Notes: generated by a model from the letters alone, not told the origin. DNA of 15,481 nucleotides from CALMFT01 sp041674565 (GCA_041674565.1 JBAYVQ010000010.1:1-15481); one strand, 5' to 3'. Positions 1 through 9,874 are shown, numbered from the stretch's first letter. Translations and numbers: made by a program.

Positions 1-13
1 CTTATATTTCAGC

Positions 14-664
14 TTATTTCATAATTTTACCTTCTGGGTAACTAACTCTTACTCGCTGAGGGCGGTCAAATCAAGGTATAGTGATATAGAGGATGATACT
101 TGGTTTGCGCTCAAAATGCATTGTGAATAAGTTATAGTGAGCATCAATACTACTTACTGCATCTTTGATACGTTTCTGGCTCACGTCATCTATGGCTTGC
201 AGAGTATATACTAGGTGATTGTATATATTGCGCTTCATACGTAGGATCCTATTCACACTCAACAGATCTCACAACGTCAATACGGTTCCAGTCTGACCAC
301 GGACAGTAAACGCACGAAGATCATACTCACCTCTTGTACCTATCACATAACGTTGTACATCGCATAGTACGCTATGTATACTACCTGTGGCATTGACCAT
401 CTTGCAATCTATAGAAAGAGATCACACACTACCAGTTGCTATAGCTGCCCTGCGCACTTCATTCTTAAATGTCCTGACGTGTCTAGCAATAAAGTTAGCC
501 AAAGCCCTGTCTGCAAGAACATTATCCATGGATGGGAAAGTGATATCTACATCAGCATTGATTCCAGATAGCGCAGAAATTTGGTTCAGGTCTTGAGCAT
601 GAGTACTACCTTTGACACCAAATGCAACAACTATCAAAGTAAGAAGTAAGACAATATATTTCAT
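14..664 (-). CDS. Small secreted protein of unknown function
   Basis: A 216-aa protein when UGA is read as Gly (UGA codons at 422, 269 and 71), ending in TAA at 14-16. It starts MKYIVLLLTLIVVAFG, a classic signal-peptide core, and has a probable signal-peptidase I site after THA, so the mature protein would begin QDLNQ. The ATG at 664 is preferred over an in-frame TTG at 679 because it places the charged n-region directly before the hydrophobic core; no clear ribosome binding site is visible. The mature part has alternating polar and hydrophobic stretches, no further membrane helix and two close cysteines (around plus positions 362-406), and I recognise no family. It is transcribed divergently from the TspO-like gene, with 78 bp between the two chosen starts. 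The A-Q-D-L-N export motif recurs in two other proteins of this window. Existence is well supported; function is unknown. Confidence 0.75.
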
Positions 665-694
665 CACCACAGAAAACAAAGTAATATCGCATTA

Positions 695-723
695 CTTGTA
701 AAAGAATCACATAGTATTACAAG
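695..723. repeat. Inverted repeat between divergent genes
   Basis: The arms CTTGTAA (695-701) and TTACAAG (717-723) form a 7-bp perfect inverted repeat with a 15-base centre. It lies in the short gap between the secreted-protein gene (start 664) and the TspO-like gene (start about 743). The position would suit an operator serving one or both divergent promoters, but seven base pairs in AT-rich DNA can occur by chance. Confidence 0.25.
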
Positions 724-742
724 CATAGAGTCCAAAGACCAA

Positions 743-1543
743 TTGACTACGTCAATCAATATCAGTATACTTATAGCATCATTTATCACTACAGATCCTA
801 TTATGCAAATCTTGGTAGCATTAACATTGCCGTTTATAGCAGTCATGAACTACTTTTCTCAAGCTGGCTATTTTGGTGACATTGCCGTATCTGACCTAGC
901 AAGGAGAACAGGCGAATCCATAGCAACACCAGCCGGACGAGCATTTGCTATCTGGTGACTGATATACTTGGGCATACTGTGCTATGTTATCTATCAATTT
1001 TTTATATGAAAAAATAAGCAGATACAACAGGCAACTCCTTATATCGCAACCAATCTCATTGCAAACGGTTTGCGGTACTACTTTTCTACAGTTTCAGGGC
1101 AAGTACGGGTAAGTGCACTGCTGATTATCATCATGTGGATCAGCTTATGATATATCAACAAACATCTACAATGATTTGAGAAAGGTAAATGACGGAAAGA
1201 CATACTCTTTGTGGTCTTGCCGCGAAGTATTTACTTTGCTTGGATTACGGTTGCTACCCCACTCAATATAGGCGCAGCATTGACGGATTGGTGATACACG
1301 CGAGCGGAAACAAGTCAGTTAGCGGTCCTATCACGGACTGCCCTATCCTATATTACAGCTCTTGTTGTTTTTTACAGGATCAAGCGTGCAAGTTACATGG
1401 CTGTTATCATACGAGCTCTCATTGCCGTTGCCATGGCAAGATCTGTAGATACACCAAGCATAGCATATATCGCTCAAGCTCTGATTATCATAAGTTTAAT
1501 TATAGTAGCATATAGTGGATATAAGAAAACTCTGAAGTGGTAG
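743..1543 (+). CDS. TspO/MBR-related tryptophan-rich sensory-like membrane protein
   Basis: A polytopic inner-membrane protein of about 266 aa, with six UGA-Gly codons (956, 1007, 1148, 1172, 1190, 1292) and a TAG stop at 1541. Two stretches match the bacterial 'tryptophan-rich sensory protein' relatives of TspO: TPAGRAFAIWGLIYLGILC near residues 63-80 (family pattern TPAGYxFSIWGLIYLxL, where a UGA fills the Gly of IWGL), and RSIYFAWITVATPLNI near 160-175 (family pattern PFSIYLGWITVATIANV). Further hydrophobic segments follow, up to a basic tail GYKKTLKW. Members of this family bind tetrapyrroles or other small hydrophobic ligands in some bacteria, but the role here is inference. The start is uncertain: no good ATG lies upstream, the TTG at 743 is the best near-cognate start, and the ATG at 803 would cut into the first helix. 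The gene converges on obg with only 2 bp between the stop codons. Confidence 0.72.
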
Positions 1544-1545
1544 TA

Positions 1546-3120
1546 TTACTCGAGGGCATACGGGAACACAATGTTTTTGTTACTATCATACTCCCCCACT
1601 ACCCACAGCAAATCGCCAGTCTTTACACCTACTTTTTGCAATCGCTTGCGCAGACCTTGCTGTTTCATAACTCTCCAAAACCAACCTTCTGCAAGCACTT
1701 TGCCCCAAGGCAACTGATAAGACAATCTTGCCAACTCCTTATCTGACAATTTCCGCAACTTCCTTACTCTAGGCTCTTGCTGCTCTTGTTCTTCGTCTTC
1801 CTCTAGGTCTATCGGATTCACTCCCCACGCCTCTGGGTGGTATCACAGATCATAGAGTATTTCTTGCGTATCAGGATCCGTTATCTCTCACAAACACTCC
1901 ACCTCACGCTTATCTTTTTGTTTATCGTAAGCTACTTCCCCATAACTCATACTGTATTCTTGTACACGCGCAAGTTTATCTTTCATGAAAGCAAGTAAAG
2001 TAGGCTTATACTCATCCAATATAGTACTATAGATAATAATCTGATCCATCATGAGTTTACTATCTACCGTACTTCCAAACTTTCCTAATACTTGGATAAT
2101 ATGGTCATATAACTGACTAGTGTACTCGTGTATCACTTCCTTGTCCTGCGTTTCATCTATCTTATTGATGATCCAACATAGACCTTTTTGCAGTAGCAAA
2201 TTGCCATGTTGATCTTTGATATTGAGCAATATGACTCCGTCTTGGATCACTAGATCACAAGAAACTTGAGTAATTTCATATCCAAACTCAAACGACTCCT
2301 GGAATCTGGACATAATATAGTTGATGATCTCGTGCCACAAAGAGCCGAACTCCTGGATTCACTGATCCCATCTACTGATATCCAATACAAAACAAAACAA
2401 TCTTGCCTTCAAGATGTGTCTCAAGAACTCGTTGCCAAGTCCTTTCCCCTCACTTGCTCATTCTACCAGTCCAGGTATATCGATAACATTCCAGGTAGCA
2501 TCTTGGAAACTCACTGATCACAAATTGGGAACCAGTGTCGTGAAATGGTATTCTGCTACCTTTGCCTTACTATTGGATATAGAGTTGATGATAGATGATT
2601 TGCCCACAGAAGGCATACCTATAAGACCGACATCCGCAAGCAACTGAAGCTCGATCTCGATGTCTTTCCTTTGCCCTGGTTCCCCTTCCAAAGAAAAATC
2701 TGGATATTGAACCAACGAGTTTTTGAAATGCATATTACCTGCGCCTCCTATTCCTCACTTGCACACCACAAACTGTTCTTGATCTTTAGTGAAATGATAA
2801 ATAATCTGATTATGCTCGCCATCTATCAGTCTGATCAATGATCACAAAGGAAGCGGTATGATAAGATCATCAGCTGACTTACCGTATTTGTCTGCCGATT
2901 CCCCTGGCTCACCATATCTTGCTACCCACTCTTTTGCAAATTTGAGATGCAATAAGGTATTGTAGTTTCTATCTGCTTGTAGTATTACCGATCATCCGTG
3001 CCCACCATTTCATCCATTGGGACCACCATGAGGTACTCCAGCTTCTCTCCTTGCCGAGGTGGCACCATCTCCACCTTTACCAGAAACACACACAATATTG
3101 ACTTTATCGTAAAATTTCAT
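1546..3120 (-). CDS. obg: GTPase Obg/CgtA (ribosome assembly)
   Basis: Obg is a GTPase that binds the 50S subunit and acts in ribosome maturation and stress control. The 524-aa protein has nine UGA-Gly codons and starts at ATG 3120 (MKFYDKVNIVCVSGKGGDG). The glycine-rich Obg fold covers residues 1-160 and contains PHGGPNGGNGGHGGS, in which UGA codons at 3010 and 2992 encode conserved glycines. The G domain follows: P-loop GMPSVGKSS near 170, switch FTTLVPNLG, G3 DIPGLVEGAS near 210, and G4 NKID near 317. The distance from G3 to G4 is about 30 residues longer than in typical Obg. A C-terminal OCT-like domain ends with KVGVKTGDLLWVVGEY, preceded by an acidic linker (EEDEEQEQQ). Typical Obg has about 430 aa, so this copy is enlarged. 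The G5 SA motif is not obvious. TAA stop at 1546. Confidence 0.95.
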
Positions 3121-3170
3121 ATAGTATTCTTCTGATTATCATTAAATAGTATTTAACCTCATAGTAATAA

Positions 3171-3875
3171 ATGGGCCCCATAAAGCAACGCAAAACGTCA
3201 GACGAAAAACAAGACATAACAACAAATAAAGAGAAGCTTGCTTGAGACACCGCTACAGTCATTCATGCGGTCAAAAACGCTATTCAAGACTTATCTTACT
3301 TGGATCCCAAACAAGTATTTGCAACTATTGAAGCATTTATACGCTCTACGGACATAGATAAGATAAGAATCAGAAATCTAAATTGTTATCTAGAGGAGGC
3401 TAGAAAAGATAAAAGAGATATGCAATCCATCATTTGAAGTATGGTAAAAGATATTTTCTCATCAGCAGAGTTTGATCGCCTCATATCTGCCTGAACATTG
3501 TTTGGTATACCCCTACAAAAACAAGAGCACAAAACAGATGCGCGGCCTCATGAAAGCAAAGATCACTACTATAAGTGAATAGATGCTGCACAATTTGTGT
3601 GAGAGATGATTGGAGAGGTACTTATAGTGGAACCGACTTCTCATTTTTCTGCAGATCACAACGTAGCACTTATGTATGCTCTTCACTGATATAATGAAAA
3701 ACCTATATCATTCATACTGCAAATCAACAAAAAAACTATCCAATCACAAAGAGATATCTACGACAAAGAAAACCACTTCTCCCCAAATATTCATGGGTCC
3801 AAAGATCTGTACCTAGATAGGCAAGTCATACCACTAAAAGCCATAGAAACAATATATTATTTCATGCAACCATAA
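3171..3875 (+). CDS. Hypothetical cytoplasmic protein, 234 aa
   Basis: The reading frame runs from ATG 3171 to TAA 3873-3875 and contains six UGA-Gly codons among about ten glycines. The N-terminus is strongly basic and polar (MGPIKQRKTSDEKQD); no signal peptide or membrane helix is present. A helical middle part rich in K, R, D and E is followed by a more globular C-terminal half with VGEMIGEVLIVEPTSHFSADHNVA near residues 143-166 and a short terminal YYFMQP. I do not recognise a family. The 50-bp divergent gap to obg could hold both promoters. Its stop codon directly abuts the stop of the convergent polyprenyl synthase gene with no base between. Steady codon use, UGA frequency like the neighbours and exact fitting between flanking genes support a real gene. 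Confidence 0.75.
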
Positions 3876-5030
3876 CTACGCTTCTCTTCTTACAGCCATA
3901 TACTCAGCTATACCTTCAAGATAATCCAAAGATGCAGGATGGAGATTGGGCATCGCGGCTCTTAGTTCTTGAATAGTTTGTTGTGCTTTTTGAGCGTACT
4001 CACAAGCCTTTTGATAGCTATACTCCAAAGCACCACTGCCCTTTACCACCCTTCTGACAAAATCAGCCTGACTGTCTGTAATATCGGGATTGCCTCGTAG
4101 ACCCAGTAGGACATCTTTTTCGTGCTCTGAGCATAACTCCAAGGCCTTGAGCATCAAAAGCGTCTTTTTGCCCTCTTTGATGTCACTGTAAGCCGATTTC
4201 CCAGTCTTTTCTTCGTCCCCAAATAAGCCAATCACATCGTCTTGCAACTGGAATGCAATACCGCAGGGGATAGCGTACTCCATCAGCTTGGATTGTATAA
4301 CTTCTTGTTGATCATGATGTTCTAGATCCGCCAAAGTCACTCATACCAACAGGGGAGTAAGGTAGGTATAGATACCCGTCTTACCGTGATGGAGATCATA
4401 AATATCTTGCTCATCCACAGCATTGCTATGCTCCAATATAATATCAAATGATTGTCAGAAAATGGTTTGCCCAACACCTTCCAATAATATGTCTAGAGCG
4501 GGGAGTAGCACTTCAGCATCAAATCAAGATCTCAAGAGTGTCTGATTACCAAGGTTGAGACAAAAGTCACCACAATTGATAGCCATACTAGCACCAAAGT
4601 GCTCTTTATCTCAGGTATCGCAATGCTGCATATGGTATTCCTCAAAAAACTTATGAGTGGTGGGCATGCCTCTTCTTACGGCATCTTGATCTTGATAATC
4701 ATCATGAATAAGCAGACCAGTATGGGTGAACTCTATACTAGCACATGCATACAATAGATTTTTCTCCTCTTGTTTGGTCAGATTATCTCATCTCAGTAAT
4801 TGGTATCCGTAATATATCAAAGAAGCTCTCAGTCTCTTTGCTGGCCTAGCATTGTGTTCCATCATGTGTTGAATAAGCTCTTCACCCAACGCATTTATTT
4901 TTGGAGACTTTTGAAAAATAGGATGACGAATAATCTGAGGTATTCTTGCCTTCCAAATATCTTCCAAAGCCCCATCAATCGTTTTTACGAAGTGTTTCAA
5001 GGTATCTCTGGCATATTGCACTCTATCCAT
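3876..5030 (-). CDS. Trans-polyprenyl diphosphate synthase
   Basis: A 384-aa enzyme of the polyprenyl synthetase family. It condenses isopentenyl diphosphate units with an allylic diphosphate to make the linear prenyl chains used for quinones, carotenoids or undecaprenyl-type lipids. Visible signatures are NARPAKRLRAS near residue 62 (substrate-binding R/K), the first aspartate-rich motif IHDDYQDQDAVRRG near residues 105-118 (DDxxD), HGKTGIYTY near 215, and the second motif QLQDDVIGLFGDEEKTGKS near 261-280. Five UGA-Gly codons (4788, 4611, 4524, 4455, 4341) rejoin the two halves that the standard code would split. ATG at 5030, TAG at 3876. It is the third gene of a minus-strand run; the preceding stop is 23 bp upstream. 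Product chain length cannot be told from the sequence. The FGDEEKTGK pattern resembles geranylgeranyl-type synthases of archaea and actinobacteria. Confidence 0.92.
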
Positions 5031-5053
5031 TGGTTAATAAGATCATATATAAA

Positions 5054-5761
5054 TTAGGCAACTTGCACCAACATATTTCCCACATCAGTAGCAAATTCGA
5101 CAGAACGAGGTTTGCGTTTGAGCATCTTAGCAAATAACTCAAAGTAAGTACCCACCACAGGATGCTCTTGCTCTCCAGCAAAGTCTCCTATAAAGACACA
5201 GCAACTGTCATCATCCACACATCTGCTATGCATCATGCGATCTTGTATGAGCTGTACAGTGACCTGCGGCAGCTCATCTTCACCCAGTCACAAAGTAGCG
5301 ACACTAATAGATTGTATCATACTCATACATCCTACGGCACTAAAGACATGTCCGTATGCAGCATTGATATCATCCAAAGGAAGTACGTAGGTTTTCTTAT
5401 CGGATGGAAACAGCGGGGTAACAGCAATTTGTTGAAATTCACTCTGCAAGGTAGATCTTGAAGCTTGATGGATTGTGCCAAGAGGCAGGGTATAATCAGC
5501 AATAAAAAAACAAATCTTGTCATAGCCACTATGAAGCAGGTATCCCAAGGCAAGCACGCTATATCGCGCGCCAAGCATATCTTGCCTCACGGGTAAGTAC
5601 AATAATTTGGGACGAAGTGCCTTTGTGCTTTTGGGTTTTTTGAGTTTTCTTGATTCCAAGTAGGTCTTGATCACAAATTCATGAAAATCTCTGGGATCAC
5701 TATACCGTTCAGGAAACCCTATGGCGATGGTATTGGTCGTCTTTGTTGTTTTCGTAGTCAT
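5054..5761 (-). CDS. Hypothetical protein, 235 aa
   Basis: A frame from ATG 5761 to TAA 5054 with one UGA-Gly codon (5288). An in-frame TTG at 5773 is an alternative start. The protein begins with a Thr/Lys run (MTTKTTKTTNT), then FPERYSDPRDFHEFVIKTYL, a KLLYLPVRQDML strand and an LLHSGYDKICFFIADYTLPLG segment. Near the end are DDDSCCVFIGDFAGEQEHPVVGT and a cationic KRKPRS stretch. No signal peptide or membrane helix is seen. The order of segments faintly recalls the MEMO fold, but the PHAG histidine signature of MEMO is absent, so I do not assign it. The gene lies between the 495-aa secreted protein (25 bp upstream, same frame) and the polyprenyl synthase (23 bp downstream), so cotranscription is likely. 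Confidence 0.7.
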
Positions 5762-5785
5762 CTCAGTATTCAATGTTCATATAAA

Positions 5786-7273
5786 CTATCTCGATCCACA
5801 TTGTATTTTACCATTGAGGTTGCTGCAATAAGCCAAACAGCCATCAATACTACTACCTATCAAATCTCCCAGAGTCCCTTTCGCTAAGTATAGTGATTTG
5901 CTTACATCTTGAAACGCTGGTGTTACATCCAAAGGCGCAGCTATGGCACCAAGTGCATCAAGCTCTTCATTGGAACTAGTGACTCATGCTACCCAATCGT
6001 TCATGTTTGCAATCATCCTTTGCCGTTTTGCAGCTTCATTTTCCGTCATGCCATCGAGAACCACTCCGTCATACTCAAAAGAAACCGTATCTTTGCATCC
6101 AATCACCTTATTGTAAGCCAAAGGACCCAAGATGGATCTTTTTTCTTTTATTTCATACTGCGAACCATCTTGTTTGCATTCATCCAAGGTCTCTTTGATA
6201 CGTTCTTTTTCTTCCTTTGCTACTTTAGCAGGCTCTTGTTTGACCTGTCTAGCGTCTCATGCTCACAACTTGGTACCATTGATAGTTACTCATACTCACC
6301 AGTCAGTACCAAATCCATCAAAGTATCACTTATAGAAATCTTTGGAAAATACTTGTTTCAGCTTTTTGATAGATCCAGCAAATTTTTTGCCAATATGAGA
6401 GAAGTCGTTACCTACCGATCTTCCAAATTCCTTTGCTATAGCGTTGGTCTTACCTCGTGTAGGGTTGCAGTTGCCTAGCACAGTGCTTTTTACGCATTCA
6501 TATTCTTTGGCCAAATTAGTGCTCCAATTGGGGTGTAAGGTATAGTTTACTCATGCGTCCGTCTCTCGAGTCATATCTTGTTTTGGTCTCAATACGATAT
6601 GGTTTTTCACTTTTCTATTCAGATTATTGAGCCATCAAACCATGGTCTTATAGGTAATCCCCTGCTCAAATCCTCATGCTCAAACTGGTTGAAACAAAGC
6701 GCTATACGAACCAAATAAGTCTTTTATCTTACTGAGTTGCGCAGCTGGTATGGGATCCTTAAATACGTAATTATTGATATGCGTAGTAGCTTCACCATCG
6801 ATCCGTTCGTCTACTGTTTCGAGTTTTTGTTCATCCCTGGCAAATACTGATGACTTGGCACCAGCAATAAACTGCCTCCAAAAATCACCCGCAAAATCTC
6901 TCAGTCACTCGCTCTGCACTGCCCTTCGAGCAGATTGTCACTCCATCTCTAGTACTCTTCATTCTTTTTGGATAGTACCAAAGTATGAATCAGTTTCTTG
7001 CTTTTTGTAATCAGTAAGAATATTTACCTGTGCCTGTTTTGTCTCGGTTTTTATTTTGTCAAAGTCGACTCTAGAAGTGGATTGCAGAGCATCAAGCACA
7101 GCTCTTACAAACCTCGTATAAGTCATCAAATCAGGAGGCGTCACGGCACAAGCAGCACAAGATTGTTCTTCAGTATTGAGGTCTTGGGCATATACAAAAA
7201 CATCTGATTGCACAGGTAAGATAGCGCAAACAGCAAATACGAACACTATATATCGTTTTGTTTTCCTTTGCAT
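5786..7273 (-). CDS. Secreted cysteine-containing protein, 495 aa, unknown
   Basis: Thirteen UGA-Gly codons (from 6959 down to 5984) link fragments in one frame from ATG 7273 to TAG 5786. The N-terminus MQRKTKRYIVFVFAVCAILP is a signal peptide with a predicted cleavage site after VYA, so the mature protein would begin QDLNTEE. The mature part is hydrophilic. It has a CAAC pair just after the export signal, an ARDEQKLE charged helix near 125, a Gly-rich middle with UGA-encoded glycines (around plus 6257-6330), a KVAKEEKERIKETLDECKQ helix near 365-380, and further cysteines to the C-terminus (near LAYCSNLNGKIQCGSR). No anchor or sortase motif is visible, so it may be periplasmic or released. 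I recognise no family. It is first in an apparent operon with the 235-aa protein and the polyprenyl synthase. A 189-aa plus-strand frame over it (5909-6478) is a shadow. Confidence 0.8.
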
Positions 7274-7365
7274 TATGGCGAGATATAATCAATTATCGTG
7301 TATAAACAAGGGGTAACCCATTGTATTCAGCTTATTACTTTTATCTTATTAGTTGCAACTTATTC

Positions 7366-7797
7366 ATGAGACCTTGCCTTGACTATGCTATGGACTATAT
7401 TTATCGTTTTCCCAAAACAGAAAAAGAACTCAAAGTACAACTTACTAAAAAGGGCTATTACGAAGATGATATTGAAGAAACTATGGAGGAGCTAAAACGT
7501 AGATGATACCTAAGCGATGAGATGTTTGCAAAGCTTTATATCCAATCAGAACTTGTCAACAAAGGCAAACCAAGCATCGTGGTAGTACAAAAATTATTAT
7601 TCAAGTGAGTAGATAAGACACTTGTCAAAGATCTCATGCAACAGTACGAAGAAGAATCTCAAGAAGGAATCAATGAAAGAATCAGGAAAGAAATAGATAA
7701 GCTGAAAAAACAAGGTTTGGAATGAGTAGATATCATCCACAAACTCCTGCGCAGAGGATACAAACTTGATGAAATCAAAAAAACATTACAAAAATAG
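7366..7797 (+). CDS. recX: RecX family regulatory protein
   Basis: RecX binds RecA filaments and limits recombinase activity. This 143-aa protein shows the tandem three-helix RecX repeats: YIYRFPKTEKELKVQLTKKGY near residues 11-31, then ETMEELKRRGYLSDEMFAKLYI near 37-58 (family pattern LxxxGYLdDxxFAxxY), then KGKPSIVVVQKLL near 65-77, and a last copy with LLRRGYKLDEIKKTL. Three UGA-Gly codons (7504, 7606, 7723) fall at family positions; the first is the Gly of the RRGYL motif. The stop is TAG 7795. ATG 7366 is the chosen start. A TTG at 7321, preceded by AAGGGG (7308-7313) and a TATAAT box (7284-7289), is a serious alternative that would add 15 residues. The gene ends 8 bp before the stop of the convergent pilC-like gene. 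Confidence 0.88.
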
Positions 7798-7805
7798 ATA
7801 TTGCC

Positions 7806-8900
7806 TTACCCACTCAAACTAGCACTATCTAAGATAGATCCGATCATACCAAATACAGAAACAACGATCAGCATGATAATAAATCATACAAACACAATAA
7901 GGATAGGCTCAATGATTTTCCCTAAGTCGTTGAGGCCTTTTTCTAGGTCTTGTTGATACAATGATACAATATTATTGAGAGAGGCTGGTAAGTTCGCAGT
8001 GGTCTCTCCTACCTTGAGCAACAAGAGCGCATCTGAAGGGATAATGGTCGTATAAAATGCAATATTTTGGTACATAGTCTCTCATTTTTTGATACCAGCA
8101 AGAGTGTCTGTGATCATATCTTGATATTGCGGCACGGTTACGATAGTCTTGAGAAATTGCAGCACCTCCACGTAGTTCATACCAGACTGGAGCAGAAGCC
8201 TCATGTAACGGAAAAATCTGATCATATGATAATATCTAATAAGTCTACCAAAGCCTGGCGCGTCCAAAGCAAACTCATACCACTTTCTTTTACCGATATC
8301 GGTCGAGAAGAATAGGATCGCTAATATCACAAACAACACGAATCACACTACAATACTCTGTACGTTAGCACTAATAAAGTTGGTAGTTCACATAATAGCT
8401 CTTGTATACCAAGGGATCACTACATCAAAATCCTGCACAAGGTCAAAAATCTGAGGTAGGGCATACAAAAACAAAAAGAACACAGCTAGTACCGATAGAC
8501 TCAATAGTATTACTGGGTAAATCATAGCGGATGTGTATTTACCTTTGATGGTGTATAAAAACTCGTATTCTTCAGATAAAAATCTCAATACATTCACTAC
8601 TTCACCACTCCCCTCTCACGATCTGATAATATTAACATCACTGTCGTCAAAATACTCTGGATGTCTCATCATACCACGGCTCAGAGACTCACCCGCTTTG
8701 AGTGAATTATAGAGTTTCGCAGATACCTGTTTGACAGCGAAGTTTGGCGAAGTTTCTCCAATAGTTTGGATAGCCTGAATAATACTTACTCCCCCATCAA
8801 GTAGATACGCCAACTCCTTAAACAAAAAAATCTTATCTTTCACAGAAAAGTTGGAAGTATCGCGGGAATTGAGGAATTTAACTATCAAGGCTTCTATCAT
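7806..8900 (-). CDS. pilC: PilC/GspF-type inner-membrane platform protein
   Basis: The type IV pilus/type II secretion platform protein sits in the inner membrane and couples the assembly ATPase to pilin polymerisation. The 364-aa frame runs from ATG 8900 (GTG 8909 is possible) to TAA 7806 with five UGA-Gly codons (8616, 8388, 8343, 8082, 7884). Two GspF domains are visible. The first starts KDKIFLFKELAYLLDGGVSIIQAI near residues 22-45 and is followed by a long hydrophobic hairpin (YPVILLSLSVLAVFFLFLYALP). The second starts MIRFFRYMRLLLQSGMNYVEVL near 225 and carries the LLLKVGETTANLP signature. A final helix (IIEPILIVFVGFIIMLIVVSVF) precedes the C-terminus. Length is slightly under the usual ~400 aa because the cytoplasmic N-terminal tail is short. 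A good promoter lies upstream (8930-8958). Confidence 0.92.
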
Positions 8901-8929
8901 ATATAACACAAGAAAGTAATTACACCATA

Positions 8930-8958
8930 AATATAGTGAATATATAAAGATTTGTCAA
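8930..8958 (-). promoter_or_regulatory. Sigma70-type promoter of the pilC-like gene
   Basis: On the minus strand, TTGACA (8953-8958) and TATATT (8930-8935) are separated by 17 bp. The expected transcription start is near 8923, leaving a leader of roughly 20 bases before the ATG at 8900. No purine-rich ribosome binding site is visible in that leader. Confidence 0.65.
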
Positions 8959-9015
8959 GTTCTGTAAAAGAGGTATTATGAGCAAAAGCGCTAGTAAAAA
9001 AGCATTTCCTGAATG

Positions 9016-9031
9016 TTGTCAAATTTGACAA
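9016..9031. repeat. 16-bp perfect palindrome over a -35 box
   Basis: TTGTCAAATTTGACAA is a perfect 16-bp palindrome with no loop, as expected of a dimer-binding operator rather than an RNA hairpin. It covers the -35 element of the PilO-like gene (TTGACA, 9025-9030). The half site TTGTC/GACAA also occurs in the repeats at 10032-10195. Confidence 0.45.
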
Positions 9032-9053
9032 ACGAAATATAACAGCTTATAAT
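9025..9053 (+). promoter_or_regulatory. Consensus sigma70 promoter of the PilO-like gene
   Basis: TTGACA (9025-9030), a 17-bp spacer and TATAAT (9048-9053) match the full consensus. Transcription would start near 9060, giving an AT-rich leader of about 60 bases before the ATG at 9119. The -35 box overlaps the palindrome at 9016-9031, which suggests repressor control. Confidence 0.75.
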
Positions 9054-9118
9054 GATGACACAATAACAGCAGATATGTATTGTGTATAGTCTATTTAATT
9101 AATAAGTTGTTGTTAATA

Positions 9119-9874
9119 ATGCCAGAAACAACAGAAAGCTTAAATACAATAACGCCAGATGTGGTTTCGCAACAGACAAATTTCATACAAAAGCAAAATC
9201 AAATTGCTGAAATAAAGTATAAAATTTATGCGTTTGCACTACTGATCATGGGTGTATGGTTTCGGTGAGCTGTAAACACCAGTATCGCTGAAAATGATAG
9301 TCTCAGAGCGCAAATAGAAGACACCAACAATGAAATACAACTGCTGGATATCAAGATAAAAAATGATCAGGAAAATAAAAAAATAATCTGACTAGCAAAG
9401 GAAAAATATGATCAAATTGTAAACTGTATCAATAAAAGAATATGTGAGTGAATAACGATAAACAAAGATATATCGTCCAATCTCGATAACCTTAGAACGT
9501 ATTATCTAGTCAATGAATTGGAGGCTGATAAGATGCAACTGGATCAAAAGTTGGTACTCAAAGCTATCGATGACTATTTACTCAAGAACGAAACAACAAG
9601 TATATGACAGATACAATCAGTGACATACGGGGATGTAGTCACTGTAAACAAAGAAAAAGGGATATACAAGCTACCCATGAACGTACAAGTAGAATTTTTT
9701 AACAAAGATGATTTTATATCATTTGTACTCAATACTGAAAAATACCTAGATCCAGCTCTAAAATACCGCGTTCTCTTCAAGATCGTGAGTATGAATTACA
9801 ACATCGCAAATTACGAGTCACTGCAAAAAGTGAATATGCTGATGGAAGTATTTTATTTTAGGCAGCCAGAATAG
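9119..9874 (+). CDS. PilO-like single-pass protein (type IV pilus alignment)
   Basis: A 251-aa frame from ATG 9119 to TAG 9872 with four UGA-Gly codons, one (9266) within the membrane segment. After about 30 polar residues comes one transmembrane helix (YKIYAFALLIMGVWFRGAVN). A coiled-coil stretch rich in N, D, E, I and K follows (near residues 60-110), then a C-terminal alpha/beta domain with MNVQVEFFNKDDFISFVLNTEKYL near 187-210 and an end VNMLMEVFYFRQP. This is the architecture of PilO, the inner-membrane alignment subunit: short N-tail, one helix, coiled coil and a ferredoxin-like domain with an 'F-x(n)-FL-x-LE' strand-helix element. Sequence similarity is only general, so the call rests on architecture and on the divergent pilC neighbour. 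Usual pilM/N/P/Q partners are not in the window. Confidence 0.55.

Noticed and set aside
5909..6478. 189-aa plus-strand ORF rich in Ser, Phe and Cys
   Set aside because: Antisense shadow of the 495-aa secreted protein, whose frame has a signal peptide and consistent UGA use.
8978..9052. 24-aa ORF with an AAGAGG-like site upstream (MSKSASKKAFPECCQIG...)
   Set aside because: Its 3' end lies inside the palindrome and the -35/-10 elements of the downstream promoter; the length is too small to support coding by itself.
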